DNA from: an uncultured Bacilli bacterium
Lineage (GTDB): Bacteria > Bacillota_I > Bacilli_A > RF39 > UBA660
Direction: 5' to 3'
Assembly (NCBI GenBank): GCA_948552115.1
Contig: CAOWNX010000003.1
Coordinates: forward strand, 259-18,692
DNA length: 18,434 nucleotides
Below the pieces are notes generated by a model, which made no database searches, was not told where the DNA came from, and saw only the letters and a list, made by a program, of their open reading frames with translations. Position numbers and translations under genes: made by a program. This document shows positions 1-7,501 of the stretch, piece by piece. Within the stretch, counting starts at the first letter, position 1; each line of letters begins with the position of its first letter.

Positions 1-527
1 TATTTTGTTTTTAATAGTGAGAAGAAATCAATGATGGATGAAATTATTAGGAATATTCCAATTATCATGAGTGCTGCATTTTGAAAAAATATGGTATAGA
101 GTCCTAAGATAATAATTACAACAGCTTCTGTTAGGTTGGTAATAAATAGAGTTTTATAAGTTTCTTTTAATTCAAATGAGAAAATGATTTTGTTAATTCC
201 ATTTAATAGAAGGAAGAATCCTAATAAATATCTTAAACCAATTTCAATTACTCCTGCTAATAATACGGTTAATAGTCCAACGGTAATGGAAATAATTCCT
301 GACATTAAAGCCATATTGTCGTCCATTTTAAATTGTTTTTTTATTTTGAAATATTCTAAGAGACGATATCCTCCAAATAATGTAATGATGGCTCCAATTA
401 TTTGAAGAATGATTGTAATGAATGAATTTGAATTTGTGATAAGAACTATGCCTAATATTAAGAGAATAACGGAAGAAATCCAATTCTTCTTTTTCTTCTG
501 TTCTGGTTTGATTATTTTCCCTTTCAT
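1..527 (-). CDS. HdeD/DUF308-like multi-pass membrane protein, C-terminus cut by window edge
   Basis: Reading the minus strand from the ATG at 527 gives 175 codons without a stop up to the window edge, so the gene is 3' partial. A basic N-terminus (MKGKIIKPEQKKKKNW) is followed by about six hydrophobic helices arranged in short pairs with Gly-rich turns (e.g. IIGAIITLFGGYRLLEYF, then LRYLLGFFLLLNGINKIIF and LMIIGIFLIISSIIDFF). This repeating helix-turn-helix pattern is what I associate with the HdeD/DUF308 family, whose members are usually about 180-200 residues, so only a short tail is probably missing. An AAGAAGG ribosome binding site lies just upstream and a good minus-strand promoter is present. 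HdeD is linked to acid resistance in enterobacteria, but the role in Bacillota is not established. The assignment rests on the hydrophobicity pattern, not on a diagnostic motif. Confidence 0.72.
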   Translation of the reverse strand, partial: MKGKIIKPEQKKKKNWISSVILLILGIVLITNSNSFITIILQIIGAIITLFGGYRLLEYFKIKKQFKMDDNMALMSGIISITVGLLTVLLAGVIEIGLRYLLGFFLLLNGINKIIFSFELKETYKTLFITNLTEAVVIIILGLYTIFFQNAALMIIGIFLIISSIIDFFSLLKTK

Positions 528-549
528 GAGTACCTTCTTTCTTACTTTA

Positions 550-577
550 ATTATATCTTATTCTTTTTATTTATCAA
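550..577 (-). promoter_or_regulatory. Promoter of the HdeD-like gene
   Basis: On the minus strand TTGATA (572-577) and TATAAT (550-555) are separated by 16 bases and lie 23 bases upstream of the ATG at 527. This fits a SigA-type promoter. It is divergent from the + strand promoter at 599-607. Confidence 0.65.
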
Positions 578-598
578 GTAGCAATCATTTTGGGTTTA

Positions 599-607
599 TG
601 ATATAAT
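599..607 (+). promoter_or_regulatory. Extended -10 promoter for the 633-2963 gene pair
   Basis: TGATATAAT is an extended -10 element (TG, one base, perfect TATAAT). It lies 25 bases upstream of the ATG at 633. No convincing -35 hexamer is seen at the right distance, which is tolerated when the TG extension is present. Confidence 0.6.
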
Positions 608-632
608 CTATTTATAATAGGATGGATGGTAT

Positions 633-2414
633 ATGATAGAGAAAAAAGATCTTTTTGGAATATTAAATAAATATGGTTTAGATTCTAAATATTTTAATCT
701 TTATGTTTATGAATCTGGTTCAAATGTTGGTTTTCTTTATTCGTTTTCGCATCCATTTTATGGTTCGCTGCAACGAGTTATTACTTTTTCTTCGCTAGAA
801 AAAGCAGAAGATTTTGTTTATCGTTATTGGTGGTTTAAGAAATATCAGAAGAAATTTGATGTTACTTTGGAATTAGATAATTATGAAAAAATGAATCCAA
901 AACCGATGTTTTTTATGTATGGTAGAGAATTATCTTCAAAGGATATGAAGTTGTTGTTAACGGATCCAGAAGAGCTTCCACGTGAAAAGAAACGTCAAAT
1001 GGTTTATGAGCGTTGTATTCGTACAGCTCGTATTTTGGTTGCAATTATGGAAGAAAAAATTAAAATTCAAAATGATACATATCATAATGTAATGGATTTG
1101 GATTTAGAGTTTCAAAAGCAAGAGAATGAGTTTTTAATTCTTTCTAATCGTTATTTTAAGGAGCAAAAACCACTAAATGAATTAAAAGAACCCATTTATG
1201 AAGATATTTCTAAAGAAAAGGAACTTCAAAAGTTGACGCAGCAAATCGATGTTTTAATGGATCAGAAGGATTTAAAAGTTTTAAAAGAGTTTATTGATTC
1301 TTTATGGAAAAGTTTGCTCAAAATGGAAACAGATAAGGGCCATTTGCAGAATAAGTATTTACTTTTTAAGTTGCCAATTGATTTGGATGATATTCAGAAG
1401 AAAAAAAATTATATGCAACAGGTATTGAAGAAGAAAAAAAGTTTGTTTTCAAAAAAAGAACCAGTGTTACTTGAACTACGTAAAATAGAGGAAATGAGTG
1501 AAATACATAAGGTCATTCACATGAAAGATTTTATTTCGAATGAGACGAAACGTTTAGAAGAAAAGTATGCAATTATTGGTGAGATGGATTACGCGACACT
1601 TGGTGATTATTTGAATGAATTTGATAATTTGGGTATTTCAAGTCCTTTGGAACTTTTGGATAAACCTCAAAATCGTAGATTTTCAAAAGAAGAAATTCAA
1701 AAAGAGTTTCAATCTATTTACGAGTCTATGTCGGAGAGTAATAAGCAATGTTTGGCTATTTATCATTCTTTTCTAAAACCAGTTTGTGATTACATTTTGT
1801 TTGGAATTATTAATAATGTGGATAAGAGTATTATTGTAAGAGAAACGAAAGCAAATTATTTGAATGAAATTCAACAATCGATGTTAATTTTGAGCGATGC
1901 AGATAATGTTATGATGCGAATGAAAAAAATGAAATTGTTATCACTTCGTAGTGAAAATACTTTTTTGGAAAGTTTGTATCAGGTTTGTTTACAACTTCGT
2001 TCTCTTCAAAATTTCCAAATATCAGGAGTTTATTATGCTTTTGGAAAAAGTATGCAAAATGAGTATTTAGATGCTTATCATGCAACGCTTAAAAATATAG
2101 GAGTACCGATTCAAACAAAAAATAAGTTTGATATTAGTGATATTTTAGAAATTCGTGCAGGAGTTCCTGTTTTGTATTTTCCGTATTCTTATTCGGTTAA
2201 AGATTATGTATTTCATGATTTTACCATTGAGGAGCAGAAAAAGGAAGAAATTTTAGTTTTTTTGAAAGATTATCAAGTAAATTTAGCAAATTCTGATATA
2301 ATAAAAGTATCACGTTTTCAAGCTAGTTTCAGAGAAGATAAATTGGGGCAATGGATGTGTGATATGAATCTTACTAAGACAGATTTGTATCGTCATATTA
2401 CTATTTCTAAATAG
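633..2414 (+). CDS. Uncharacterised 593-residue cytoplasmic coiled-coil protein
   Basis: I do not recognise this protein. It has no signal peptide and no membrane segment. The N-terminal ~100 residues look like a compact globular alpha/beta domain rich in aromatics (SFSHPFYGSLQRV, YRYWWFKKYQKKF). Residues from about 110 to 350 are strongly charged and helical with heptad-like Lys/Glu/Leu spacing (KELQKLTQQIDVLMDQKDLK, KKKNYMQQVLKKKKSLFSKK), suggesting coiled coils. The last ~200 residues are mixed helix and strand. An AGGATGG site precedes the ATG. The stop is nine bases before the start of the HAAS-like membrane gene, and a terminator follows that gene, so the two form a two-gene operon and may act together. 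An intracellular scaffold or structural protein is possible, but no function can be assigned. Confidence 0.85.
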   Translation: MIEKKDLFGILNKYGLDSKYFNLYVYESGSNVGFLYSFSHPFYGSLQRVITFSSLEKAEDFVYRYWWFKKYQKKFDVTLELDNYEKMNPKPMFFMYGRELSSKDMKLLLTDPEELPREKKRQMVYERCIRTARILVAIMEEKIKIQNDTYHNVMDLDLEFQKQENEFLILSNRYFKEQKPLNELKEPIYEDISKEKELQKLTQQIDVLMDQKDLKVLKEFIDSLWKSLLKMETDKGHLQNKYLLFKLPIDLDDIQKKKNYMQQVLKKKKSLFSKKEPVLLELRKIEEMSEIHKVIHMKDFISNETKRLEEKYAIIGEMDYATLGDYLNEFDNLGISSPLELLDKPQNRRFSKEEIQKEFQSIYESMSESNKQCLAIYHSFLKPVCDYILFGIINNVDKSIIVRETKANYLNEIQQSMLILSDADNVMMRMKKMKLLSLRSENTFLESLYQVCLQLRSLQNFQISGVYYAFGKSMQNEYLDAYHATLKNIGVPIQTKNKFDISDILEIRAGVPVLYFPYSYSVKDYVFHDFTIEEQKKEEILVFLKDYQVNLANSDIIKVSRFQASFREDKLGQWMCDMNLTKTDLYRHITISK

Positions 2415-2423
2415 GAGGACATT

Positions 2424-2963
2424 ATGGATCGAAATAAATATTTACAGACACTTAAGGATGGACTTTATTTTTTTGATGAAGCTTATCAACAACGAAAGAT
2501 TTTAGAAGTGGATGGTCAAATTAATTTGTTTTTGCAAACTGGAAAAACGGAGGAGGAAGCTACTCAAGAGATTGGGAATGTAGAAGATTTGATTCAAAAG
2601 ATTTATGCAGAGAATCATATTGATATGACTCAAATTCAATCGAAGAAAAATTCAAAACTTTCTAAAATTGATGAGATTTTTGATGTGTTTGGTCATATGA
2701 TTGATGTGATGAGTAAGAATAGTGCAAAGGCAAATGGAAAAATTATTTTTGATCTTTTAGTTTTAGTTTTGCTTACGAGTTTGCTTAAAATTCCGTTTTT
2801 TGTTGTAAGAGATTTTGGTAATGGGCTTTTAGATGTCTTTTCGAGTCCTTTGATTACCAATATCTGGTATTTTATTATTGAAGTTCTTTATTGGATTTTG
2901 GCAGTTTTCTTTTTTCTTCGAGTATTTAAGAAATGGTTTTCTAAATTAGAAATTCAAAAGTAA
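2424..2963 (+). CDS. HAAS/DUF1700-like membrane protein
   Basis: A 179-residue protein. Residues 1-65 (KYLQTLKDGLYFFDEAYQQR, then KTEEEATQEIGNVEDLIQKI) resemble the HAAS domain (DUF1700 type): a helical N-terminus with a 'G-x-[ST]-EEEA-x-x-x-[IL]G-x-x-[ED]-[ED]-[IL]' core. The C-terminal half holds two or three membrane helices (IIFDLLVLVLLTSLLKIPFF and IWYFIIEVLYWILAVFFFL) and a basic tail. HAAS proteins are commonly encoded next to PadR-type regulators and are thought to transmit signals at the membrane; no PadR gene is present here, and the partner is the coiled-coil protein just upstream. A strong AGGAGG site lies between the two genes, and the terminator at 3000-3028 ends the transcript. 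Confidence 0.75.
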   Translation: MDRNKYLQTLKDGLYFFDEAYQQRKILEVDGQINLFLQTGKTEEEATQEIGNVEDLIQKIYAENHIDMTQIQSKKNSKLSKIDEIFDVFGHMIDVMSKNSAKANGKIIFDLLVLVLLTSLLKIPFFVVRDFGNGLLDVFSSPLITNIWYFIIEVLYWILAVFFFLRVFKKWFSKLEIQK

Positions 2964-2999
2964 TGTAATATTTTTTGTTTGGTATCTATTTTCATTTTT

Positions 3000-3028
3000 A
3001 CGGTTTTTCTTGCAAAAGCCGTTTTTTT
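3000..3028 (+). terminator. Rho-independent terminator after the HAAS-like gene
   Basis: CGGTTTT (3001-3007) pairs with AAAAGCCG (3014-3021) through one G-T wobble, and A3000 can pair with T3022. Seven T residues follow (3022-3028). The same bases carry the -35 box of the next gene. Confidence 0.75.
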
Positions 3029-3038
3029 GCGATATTAT
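3010..3038 (+). promoter_or_regulatory. typA promoter overlapping the upstream terminator
   Basis: TTGCAA (3010-3015) and TATTAT (3033-3038) are spaced by exactly 17 bases and lie 32 bases upstream of the typA ATG at 3070. The -35 box is in the loop and 3' arm of the terminator hairpin and the spacer contains its T-tract. A TTG at 3010 could formally extend the reading frame upstream, but it has no ribosome binding site. Confidence 0.6.
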
Positions 3039-3069
3039 TTTTGGGATTAAAACGAAAGGGTTTGTGTTT

Positions 3070-4878
3070 ATGGATAAGATTATAAATGTTGCTGTCGTTG
3101 CTCATGTTGATGCTGGAAAAAGTACATTGGTAGATGCTTTGTTGGAACAAAATGGTGCATTCTCTAGTCATGAAGTGGTAGAGGAACGAGTAATGGATAG
3201 TGATGCAATTGAAAAAGAACGTGGAATTACTATTTATTCTAAAAATTGTTCAATTCATTATCAAGATTATAAAATTAATATTGTAGATACTCCAGGTCAT
3301 GCTGATTTTTCTAGTGAAGTGGAGCGAGTTATTAAAACGGTTGATACGGTTGTTTTGATTGTCGATTCAGCAGAAGGACCTATGCCTCAAACAAGATTTG
3401 TTTTGAAGAAAGCTTTGGAACAAAATCTAAGACCAATTTTGTTTATTAATAAGATTGATAAAAAAGATGCACGTCCTACAGAAGTTGTGGACATGACGTT
3501 TAATTTGTTTATGGAATTAAATGCGAGCGATGAACAACTTGACTTTCCAATTATTTATGGAATTGCGAAAGATGGAATTGCTCAATATTCTGTTGATGAG
3601 TCAGGAGTGAATGTTGAACCACTTTTAAAAACTATTTTAAAACAGGTGGATGCATTTTCTGGTAGTGTTGATGATTCTTTACAACTTCAAATTTCTAATT
3701 TGGATTATGATGAGTATATTGGTCGTCTTGGAATTGGTCGTGTCAATAAAGGTGTGATTAAGTCTGGAGATACGGTTAGTGTTGTAAAGAATGATGGCAG
3801 TGTAACGAATTTTCGTATTTCTAAGCTTTTTGTGACCGAAGGAATTCATCGCATAGAAAAACAAGAAGCTTATTATGGAGATATTGTTACGGTAGCAGGT
3901 TGTGCAGATATTTCGATTGGAGATACTATTTGTCAGAAAGATGTAATTGATCCTCTTCCTCCAATTGTGATTGAAAAACCAACTTTATCCATGAATTTTT
4001 TGGTTAATGATGGACCTTTTGCAGGAAAGAGTGGAAAGTTTTTAACGACTCGTCATATTCGTGAGAGATTAGAGCGAGAACTTCAAACGAATGTTGGTCT
4101 TCATGTAGAAGAATTACCTGATACAGATGGTTATAAGGTTAGTGGTCGTGGAGAACTTCATTTGTCTATCTTGCTTGAAAATATGAGAAGAGAAGGTTAT
4201 GAACTTTGTGTTTCTAAACCAGAAGTATTATTTGAAGAAATTGATGGAAAAAAATGTGAGCCTTTTGAGCGAGTTATTATCAATTGTCCAGGAGATTATC
4301 AAGGAACTGTTATTAATGATTTGCAAGAGAGAAAAGCATCGTTAGAAGTTTTATCCACTTCGGATGAAGGTTATGCACATTTAGAGTTCTTAGCTCCAAC
4401 AAGAGGTTTGATTGGTTATCGTAGTGCTTTTATTACGAATACAAAGGGAGAAGGAATTATGGTTCGAAGCTTTGATTCTTATCAGCCTTATGTGGGAAGT
4501 ATTAGTGGTCGTAAAAATGGTGTTATGGTATCAATGGAAAATGGAAAGAGTCTTGGGTATTCACTTTGGAATCTACAAGATCGTGGAGTAATGATTATTG
4601 AACCAGCGACAGAAGTATATATTGGTATGATTATTGGAATTCATAATCGGGATAATGATTTGGATGTGAATCCATGTAAGAATAAAAATTTAACGAATAC
4701 ACGTTCTAGTGGAGCGGATGAAGCCATTAGTTTAACAAAGGCAAAGAAATTTACTTTGGAGGAAGCTTTGGAATTTATTGAGTCGGATGAATATGTGGAA
4801 GTAACTCCAAGTGATATTCGTCTTCGTAAAGCTATTTTGGATCCGAAGATGCGTTTTCGTAAGAATGGTAAGGTGTAA
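3070..4878 (+). CDS. typA: Ribosome-associated translational GTPase TypA/BipA
   Basis: A 602-residue protein, the usual length for TypA/BipA, which binds the ribosome at the elongation-factor site and supports 50S assembly and growth under stress or cold. The G domain has G1 AHVDAGKST (residues 11-19), switch I KERGITI (about 49-55), G3 DTPGH with the catalytic His, and G4 NKID. The C-terminal half contains typical family stretches (GRGELHLSILLENMRREGYE, APTRGLIGYRSAF, NTRSSGADEA). Position 15 in G1 is Ala where most TypA proteins have His; Ala is normal at this place in EF-G. The ATG at 3070 is chosen because GAAAGGG lies nine bases upstream and the protein then begins directly at the G domain. 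The gene is flanked by terminators on both sides, so it is probably monocistronic. Confidence 0.97.
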   Translation: MDKIINVAVVAHVDAGKSTLVDALLEQNGAFSSHEVVEERVMDSDAIEKERGITIYSKNCSIHYQDYKINIVDTPGHADFSSEVERVIKTVDTVVLIVDSAEGPMPQTRFVLKKALEQNLRPILFINKIDKKDARPTEVVDMTFNLFMELNASDEQLDFPIIYGIAKDGIAQYSVDESGVNVEPLLKTILKQVDAFSGSVDDSLQLQISNLDYDEYIGRLGIGRVNKGVIKSGDTVSVVKNDGSVTNFRISKLFVTEGIHRIEKQEAYYGDIVTVAGCADISIGDTICQKDVIDPLPPIVIEKPTLSMNFLVNDGPFAGKSGKFLTTRHIRERLERELQTNVGLHVEELPDTDGYKVSGRGELHLSILLENMRREGYELCVSKPEVLFEEIDGKKCEPFERVIINCPGDYQGTVINDLQERKASLEVLSTSDEGYAHLEFLAPTRGLIGYRSAFITNTKGEGIMVRSFDSYQPYVGSISGRKNGVMVSMENGKSLGYSLWNLQDRGVMIIEPATEVYIGMIIGIHNRDNDLDVNPCKNKNLTNTRSSGADEAISLTKAKKFTLEEALEFIESDEYVEVTPSDIRLRKAILDPKMRFRKNGKV

Positions 4879-4895
4879 GAAATTACATCTTTTTT
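4870..4895 (+). terminator. Rho-independent terminator overlapping the typA stop codon
   Basis: AAGGTGTAA (4870-4878) pairs with TTACATCTT (4883-4891) around a GAAA tetraloop, with one G-T wobble. A run of T follows to 4895. The typA stop codon TAA is inside the 5' arm. Confidence 0.75.
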
Positions 4896-4966
4896 AATTA
4901 TCTTTATATCTTTTTGAATTTATATTTAGGGAGATTATTATTTTTTTTCTTAATGAATGTTATTTA

Positions 4967-4984
4967 TGTTATTATATTTATAAT
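4967..4984 (+). promoter_or_regulatory. Putative promoter of the pilin-like gene
   Basis: TGTTATTAT (4967-4975) fits an extended -10 element, and a perfect TATAAT follows at 4979-4984. Neither has a good -35 box. The leader to the ATG at 5004 would be short, with AAAGGA (4987-4992) as ribosome binding site. Confidence 0.42.
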
Positions 4985-5003
4985 ATAAAGGATATGATTT
5001 GTT

Positions 5004-6851
5004 ATGAATAGTAAGGGATTTACATTGGTGGAAATGCTTGCAGTTATTGCGATACTTGCAATTCTTGCATTGTTAGCAACACCAGCATATACGTATATTC
5101 GAGATAGTATTAATCAAACAATGTATGAGAATAAAGTGAAACTAGTTTTAGCAGCAGCAGAATCATGGGCAGGAGAAACTGGATATGATTCGGTAAATAT
5201 TGGTCATTTGATTGAAGAAGGAAAGATTGAAGCAGATAGTGAACTTGGAGATTATAAGAATCCAATTACTGGAGATTCAATGCTTTGTCATGTGATACGA
5301 ATTGACTATGTGAATAACCAATATGTTGCAAAGTATACGGAAGAAGAAGTATGTGATTATAATGAGTTGCTAGTACAAAGTAGTATTATTACGATTAATA
5401 AGTATAAAGAAGATGGAACCAAATTAAAGGATGATGAATGGACGAATGGAAATATAGTACTTAAGGTAGAGTTAAAAGAAGGACATACTGGAAAGGCTGG
5501 AAGTATTACTCATTTAGAAATTCGAGGAAATAATCAAAATGTATCAGTGGATGTGAATAATAATTTTTCGTCTAAGAACGTCATCAATATTCAAGCAAGT
5601 CAGATATTGAAGACTGAGTTTGAAGCGAAAGTAACGGTACTCGAAAATGGAATATCAAAAGAGTATCGAGCAAAGACAGAAGTAAGAATTGATAAGCAAA
5701 GACCAACTATCTATACGGATGAAGTAAGTATTAAAAATGAGAATAATTGGACGAGTGGAGGAAAAAAAGTCACATTTACGATGAGTGATGGAAATGGATC
5801 AGGGATATTTGGGTATGCAGTAACGAGTAATCCAGATTGTACAAAAGCGACATATACACAAACAGATAAGAAGAAGATTACAAAAGAATTTGGAGCAGGA
5901 ACTCATTATATTTGTGTGAAGGATAAAGCAGGAAATTTAAGTGAAGATGTAAGTAAACAGAAGTTTGAGGTATCAAAAATTGATAATAATCCTCCTAAAA
6001 TAGATAAAGATACTGGATTTCAAATTACATCGAATGGGAATGGGTTTAATAATAATAATGTTACATTAAATATAACCGCAACAGATGAGACGAATATGTC
6101 GATGTGTATATCAAATACAGGATTTGAGAAGGATTGTGTGTGGGAGCCATATAATCCTAAAAAGAATTGGAATATATCAAATAGTTTAGATGGAAAGACG
6201 CATTATGTGTATTTAACATTGAGAGATCAAGCAGGGAACAAAGTAAACTTACAGAGTAAGGGATATCAAGTGTATTTGGAGTGTTCTAAGACAACGAAAG
6301 GATATACAACGGATTGGGGAAGCTGTAGTGCAGAGTGTGGAGGAGGAACACAGTATCGACAATATCAAGTAAAAGATAATCATACAGGAAAGGTATGTAG
6401 TAGTGGAAGTGATCAACAATCTTGTAATACGCAATCTTGTATTAATTCTTCAGAGTATTATTTGATGATTCAATCAGATAATTTGGAAACTTCTCGTGAT
6501 TTTTATTTTGATGAAGGATTAGGAACTTATAAAATCCATATCGTAGGTTCCATGGTTCCATGGTGTTATTGGAAAGAACTTAGTAATGGAGATGAACGAT
6601 ATCGTTGTTTAAGTACTGTATTTCGGTTACGATATACTACCAATTCAGATCGTGGAGAATGTAGTAAGTGGACTTCTAAGACGATACTATCGAAAAGTGT
6701 AGAAGGATGGTATCCATTTGATGTTACTTATACGATTCGTGCGGAAGCTTTTTGCTTTCAATATGGAAGTGGAGGAGCTTCTGAGACAGCTTTTAATAGT
6801 GATAAAGATTCCGGTGTCGATTGGGGTTTTGCTTATGAAAAGGTTGGATAA
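5004..6851 (+). CDS. Large type IV pilin-like protein with Ig-like and thrombospondin type-1-like modules
   Basis: A 615-residue protein. The N-terminus MNSKG-FTLVE is a classic class III prepilin signal: a short basic leader, Gly at -1, Phe at +1 and Glu at +5, then a hydrophobic helix (about residues 6-28). A pilin-type globular part with a Cys pair follows to about 125. Residues 230-324 and 327-426 look like two Ig-like domains, the first carrying GSGIFGYAVTSNP and VKDKAGN. Residues 427-479 contain DWGSCSAECGGG and six cysteines (427, 441, 445, 465, 474, 479), matching the thrombospondin type-1 pattern. The last 135 residues are not recognised but carry further cysteines. Ordinary major pilins are 120-200 residues, so this is more likely a minor or tip pilin, or a pseudopilin-anchored adhesin. 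No prepilin peptidase, ATPase or platform gene is in the window. The base composition changes near 6440: purine-rich before, T-rich after. Confidence 0.9.
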   Translation: MNSKGFTLVEMLAVIAILAILALLATPAYTYIRDSINQTMYENKVKLVLAAAESWAGETGYDSVNIGHLIEEGKIEADSELGDYKNPITGDSMLCHVIRIDYVNNQYVAKYTEEEVCDYNELLVQSSIITINKYKEDGTKLKDDEWTNGNIVLKVELKEGHTGKAGSITHLEIRGNNQNVSVDVNNNFSSKNVINIQASQILKTEFEAKVTVLENGISKEYRAKTEVRIDKQRPTIYTDEVSIKNENNWTSGGKKVTFTMSDGNGSGIFGYAVTSNPDCTKATYTQTDKKKITKEFGAGTHYICVKDKAGNLSEDVSKQKFEVSKIDNNPPKIDKDTGFQITSNGNGFNNNNVTLNITATDETNMSMCISNTGFEKDCVWEPYNPKKNWNISNSLDGKTHYVYLTLRDQAGNKVNLQSKGYQVYLECSKTTKGYTTDWGSCSAECGGGTQYRQYQVKDNHTGKVCSSGSDQQSCNTQSCINSSEYYLMIQSDNLETSRDFYFDEGLGTYKIHIVGSMVPWCYWKELSNGDERYRCLSTVFRLRYTTNSDRGECSKWTSKTILSKSVEGWYPFDVTYTIRAEAFCFQYGSGGASETAFNSDKDSGVDWGFAYEKVG

Positions 6852-6880
6852 AATATTATCTTTTGAGAAGGGAGATTAGT

Positions 6881-7432
6881 ATGGATAAGAAAACGATTTT
6901 TATTAATTTGCTTTTAGTTTTTCTAATTTGTGTTGTTGGAATTGGGTTTGCAAGTTATGTCTTTTTATCGAAATCGAAACCTGATGTTTCAGCTCCTAAG
7001 AATGATACTACTTTGGTATTCGATCCTAATAGTGTTTTATCAAATAATATGAACCAATATTCTTTAGATTTTTCTTTGAAATATTTAGAACATGATTATT
7101 TTTATTCTGGTACTGTAAATCGTTTGAAAAATCAATGTGATTTTGTTGATAATAATACGGAAGAAAAAATTAATGTAACTTTCTGTGACATGTATCAGAT
7201 ATTACAACAAAATGTTCCTATTCGAAGTGATTGGCAGGGTGATTCTATTTCTTTTCCTATTTCTGAACATTTCAATGATTTTAAAACTTTTTTTCAAGAA
7301 TTTTTTGATGTTGCTTTTAATCCTTCTTCTCTTGTATGTGAAATTTCGGTATCGGATACGGGATTTATTTTAGATTCGATTTGTTCTTTTGATAACTCTA
7401 AGATTAAGTTTAGTTTTTACTTCGATGAGTAA
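6881..7432 (+). CDS. Small bitopic membrane protein downstream of the pilin-like gene
   Basis: A 183-residue protein that I do not recognise. Residues 5-30 (IFINLLLVFLICVVGIGFAS) form one membrane anchor after a short basic start, and the remaining ~150 residues should be outside the cell, containing several cysteines and many Asn/Asp residues. The ATG at 6881 is chosen because AAGGGAG lies immediately upstream; an upstream TTG at 6863 would place that ribosome binding site inside the gene. It starts 29 bases after the pilin-like gene with no terminator between, so co-transcription with it is likely, and it could be a minor subunit or accessory factor of the same structure. It lacks a prepilin motif (no Gly-Phe-Thr-Leu), so it is not itself a pilin. 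Confidence 0.82.
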   Translation: MDKKTIFINLLLVFLICVVGIGFASYVFLSKSKPDVSAPKNDTTLVFDPNSVLSNNMNQYSLDFSLKYLEHDYFYSGTVNRLKNQCDFVDNNTEEKINVTFCDMYQILQQNVPIRSDWQGDSISFPISEHFNDFKTFFQEFFDVAFNPSSLVCEISVSDTGFILDSICSFDNSKIKFSFYFDE

Positions 7433-7442
7433 CACATGTATC

Positions 7443-7466
7443 AAGACTTTTAAAATCTTCTTTTTT
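7443..7466 (+). terminator. Weak terminator-like hairpin
   Basis: AAGA (7443-7446) can pair with TCTT (7456-7459), with a bulged C and two further T-A pairs around a TTAA loop, followed by six T residues (7461-7466). There is only one G-C pair, so the hairpin is weak. It sits just after the bitopic gene, where an operon boundary would be expected. Confidence 0.35.
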
Positions 7467-7476
7467 ACGATATAAT
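7448..7476 (+). promoter_or_regulatory. Putative promoter of the 7502-10849 operon
   Basis: A perfect TATAAT at 7471-7476 lies 25 bases upstream of the ATG at 7502. The best -35 with 17-base spacing is TTTTAA (7448-7453), a poor match, so the call rests on the -10 box and on position. Confidence 0.42.
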
Positions 7477-7501
7477 AAGTATACTTTAATTGAGGTGGAC
7501 T

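Noticed and set aside
184..606. Two short + strand open frames (73 and 65 codons)
   Set aside because: They are antisense shadows of the HdeD-like gene and the promoter region; they lack convincing ribosome binding sites and protein-like composition.
4930..4962. SigH-type promoter before the pilin-like gene (AGGGAGATT ... GAAT)
   Set aside because: GAAT is present, but the distance from AGGGA is about four bases too long for the SigH spacing and the -35 is imperfect; an extended -10 SigA-type promoter fits better.
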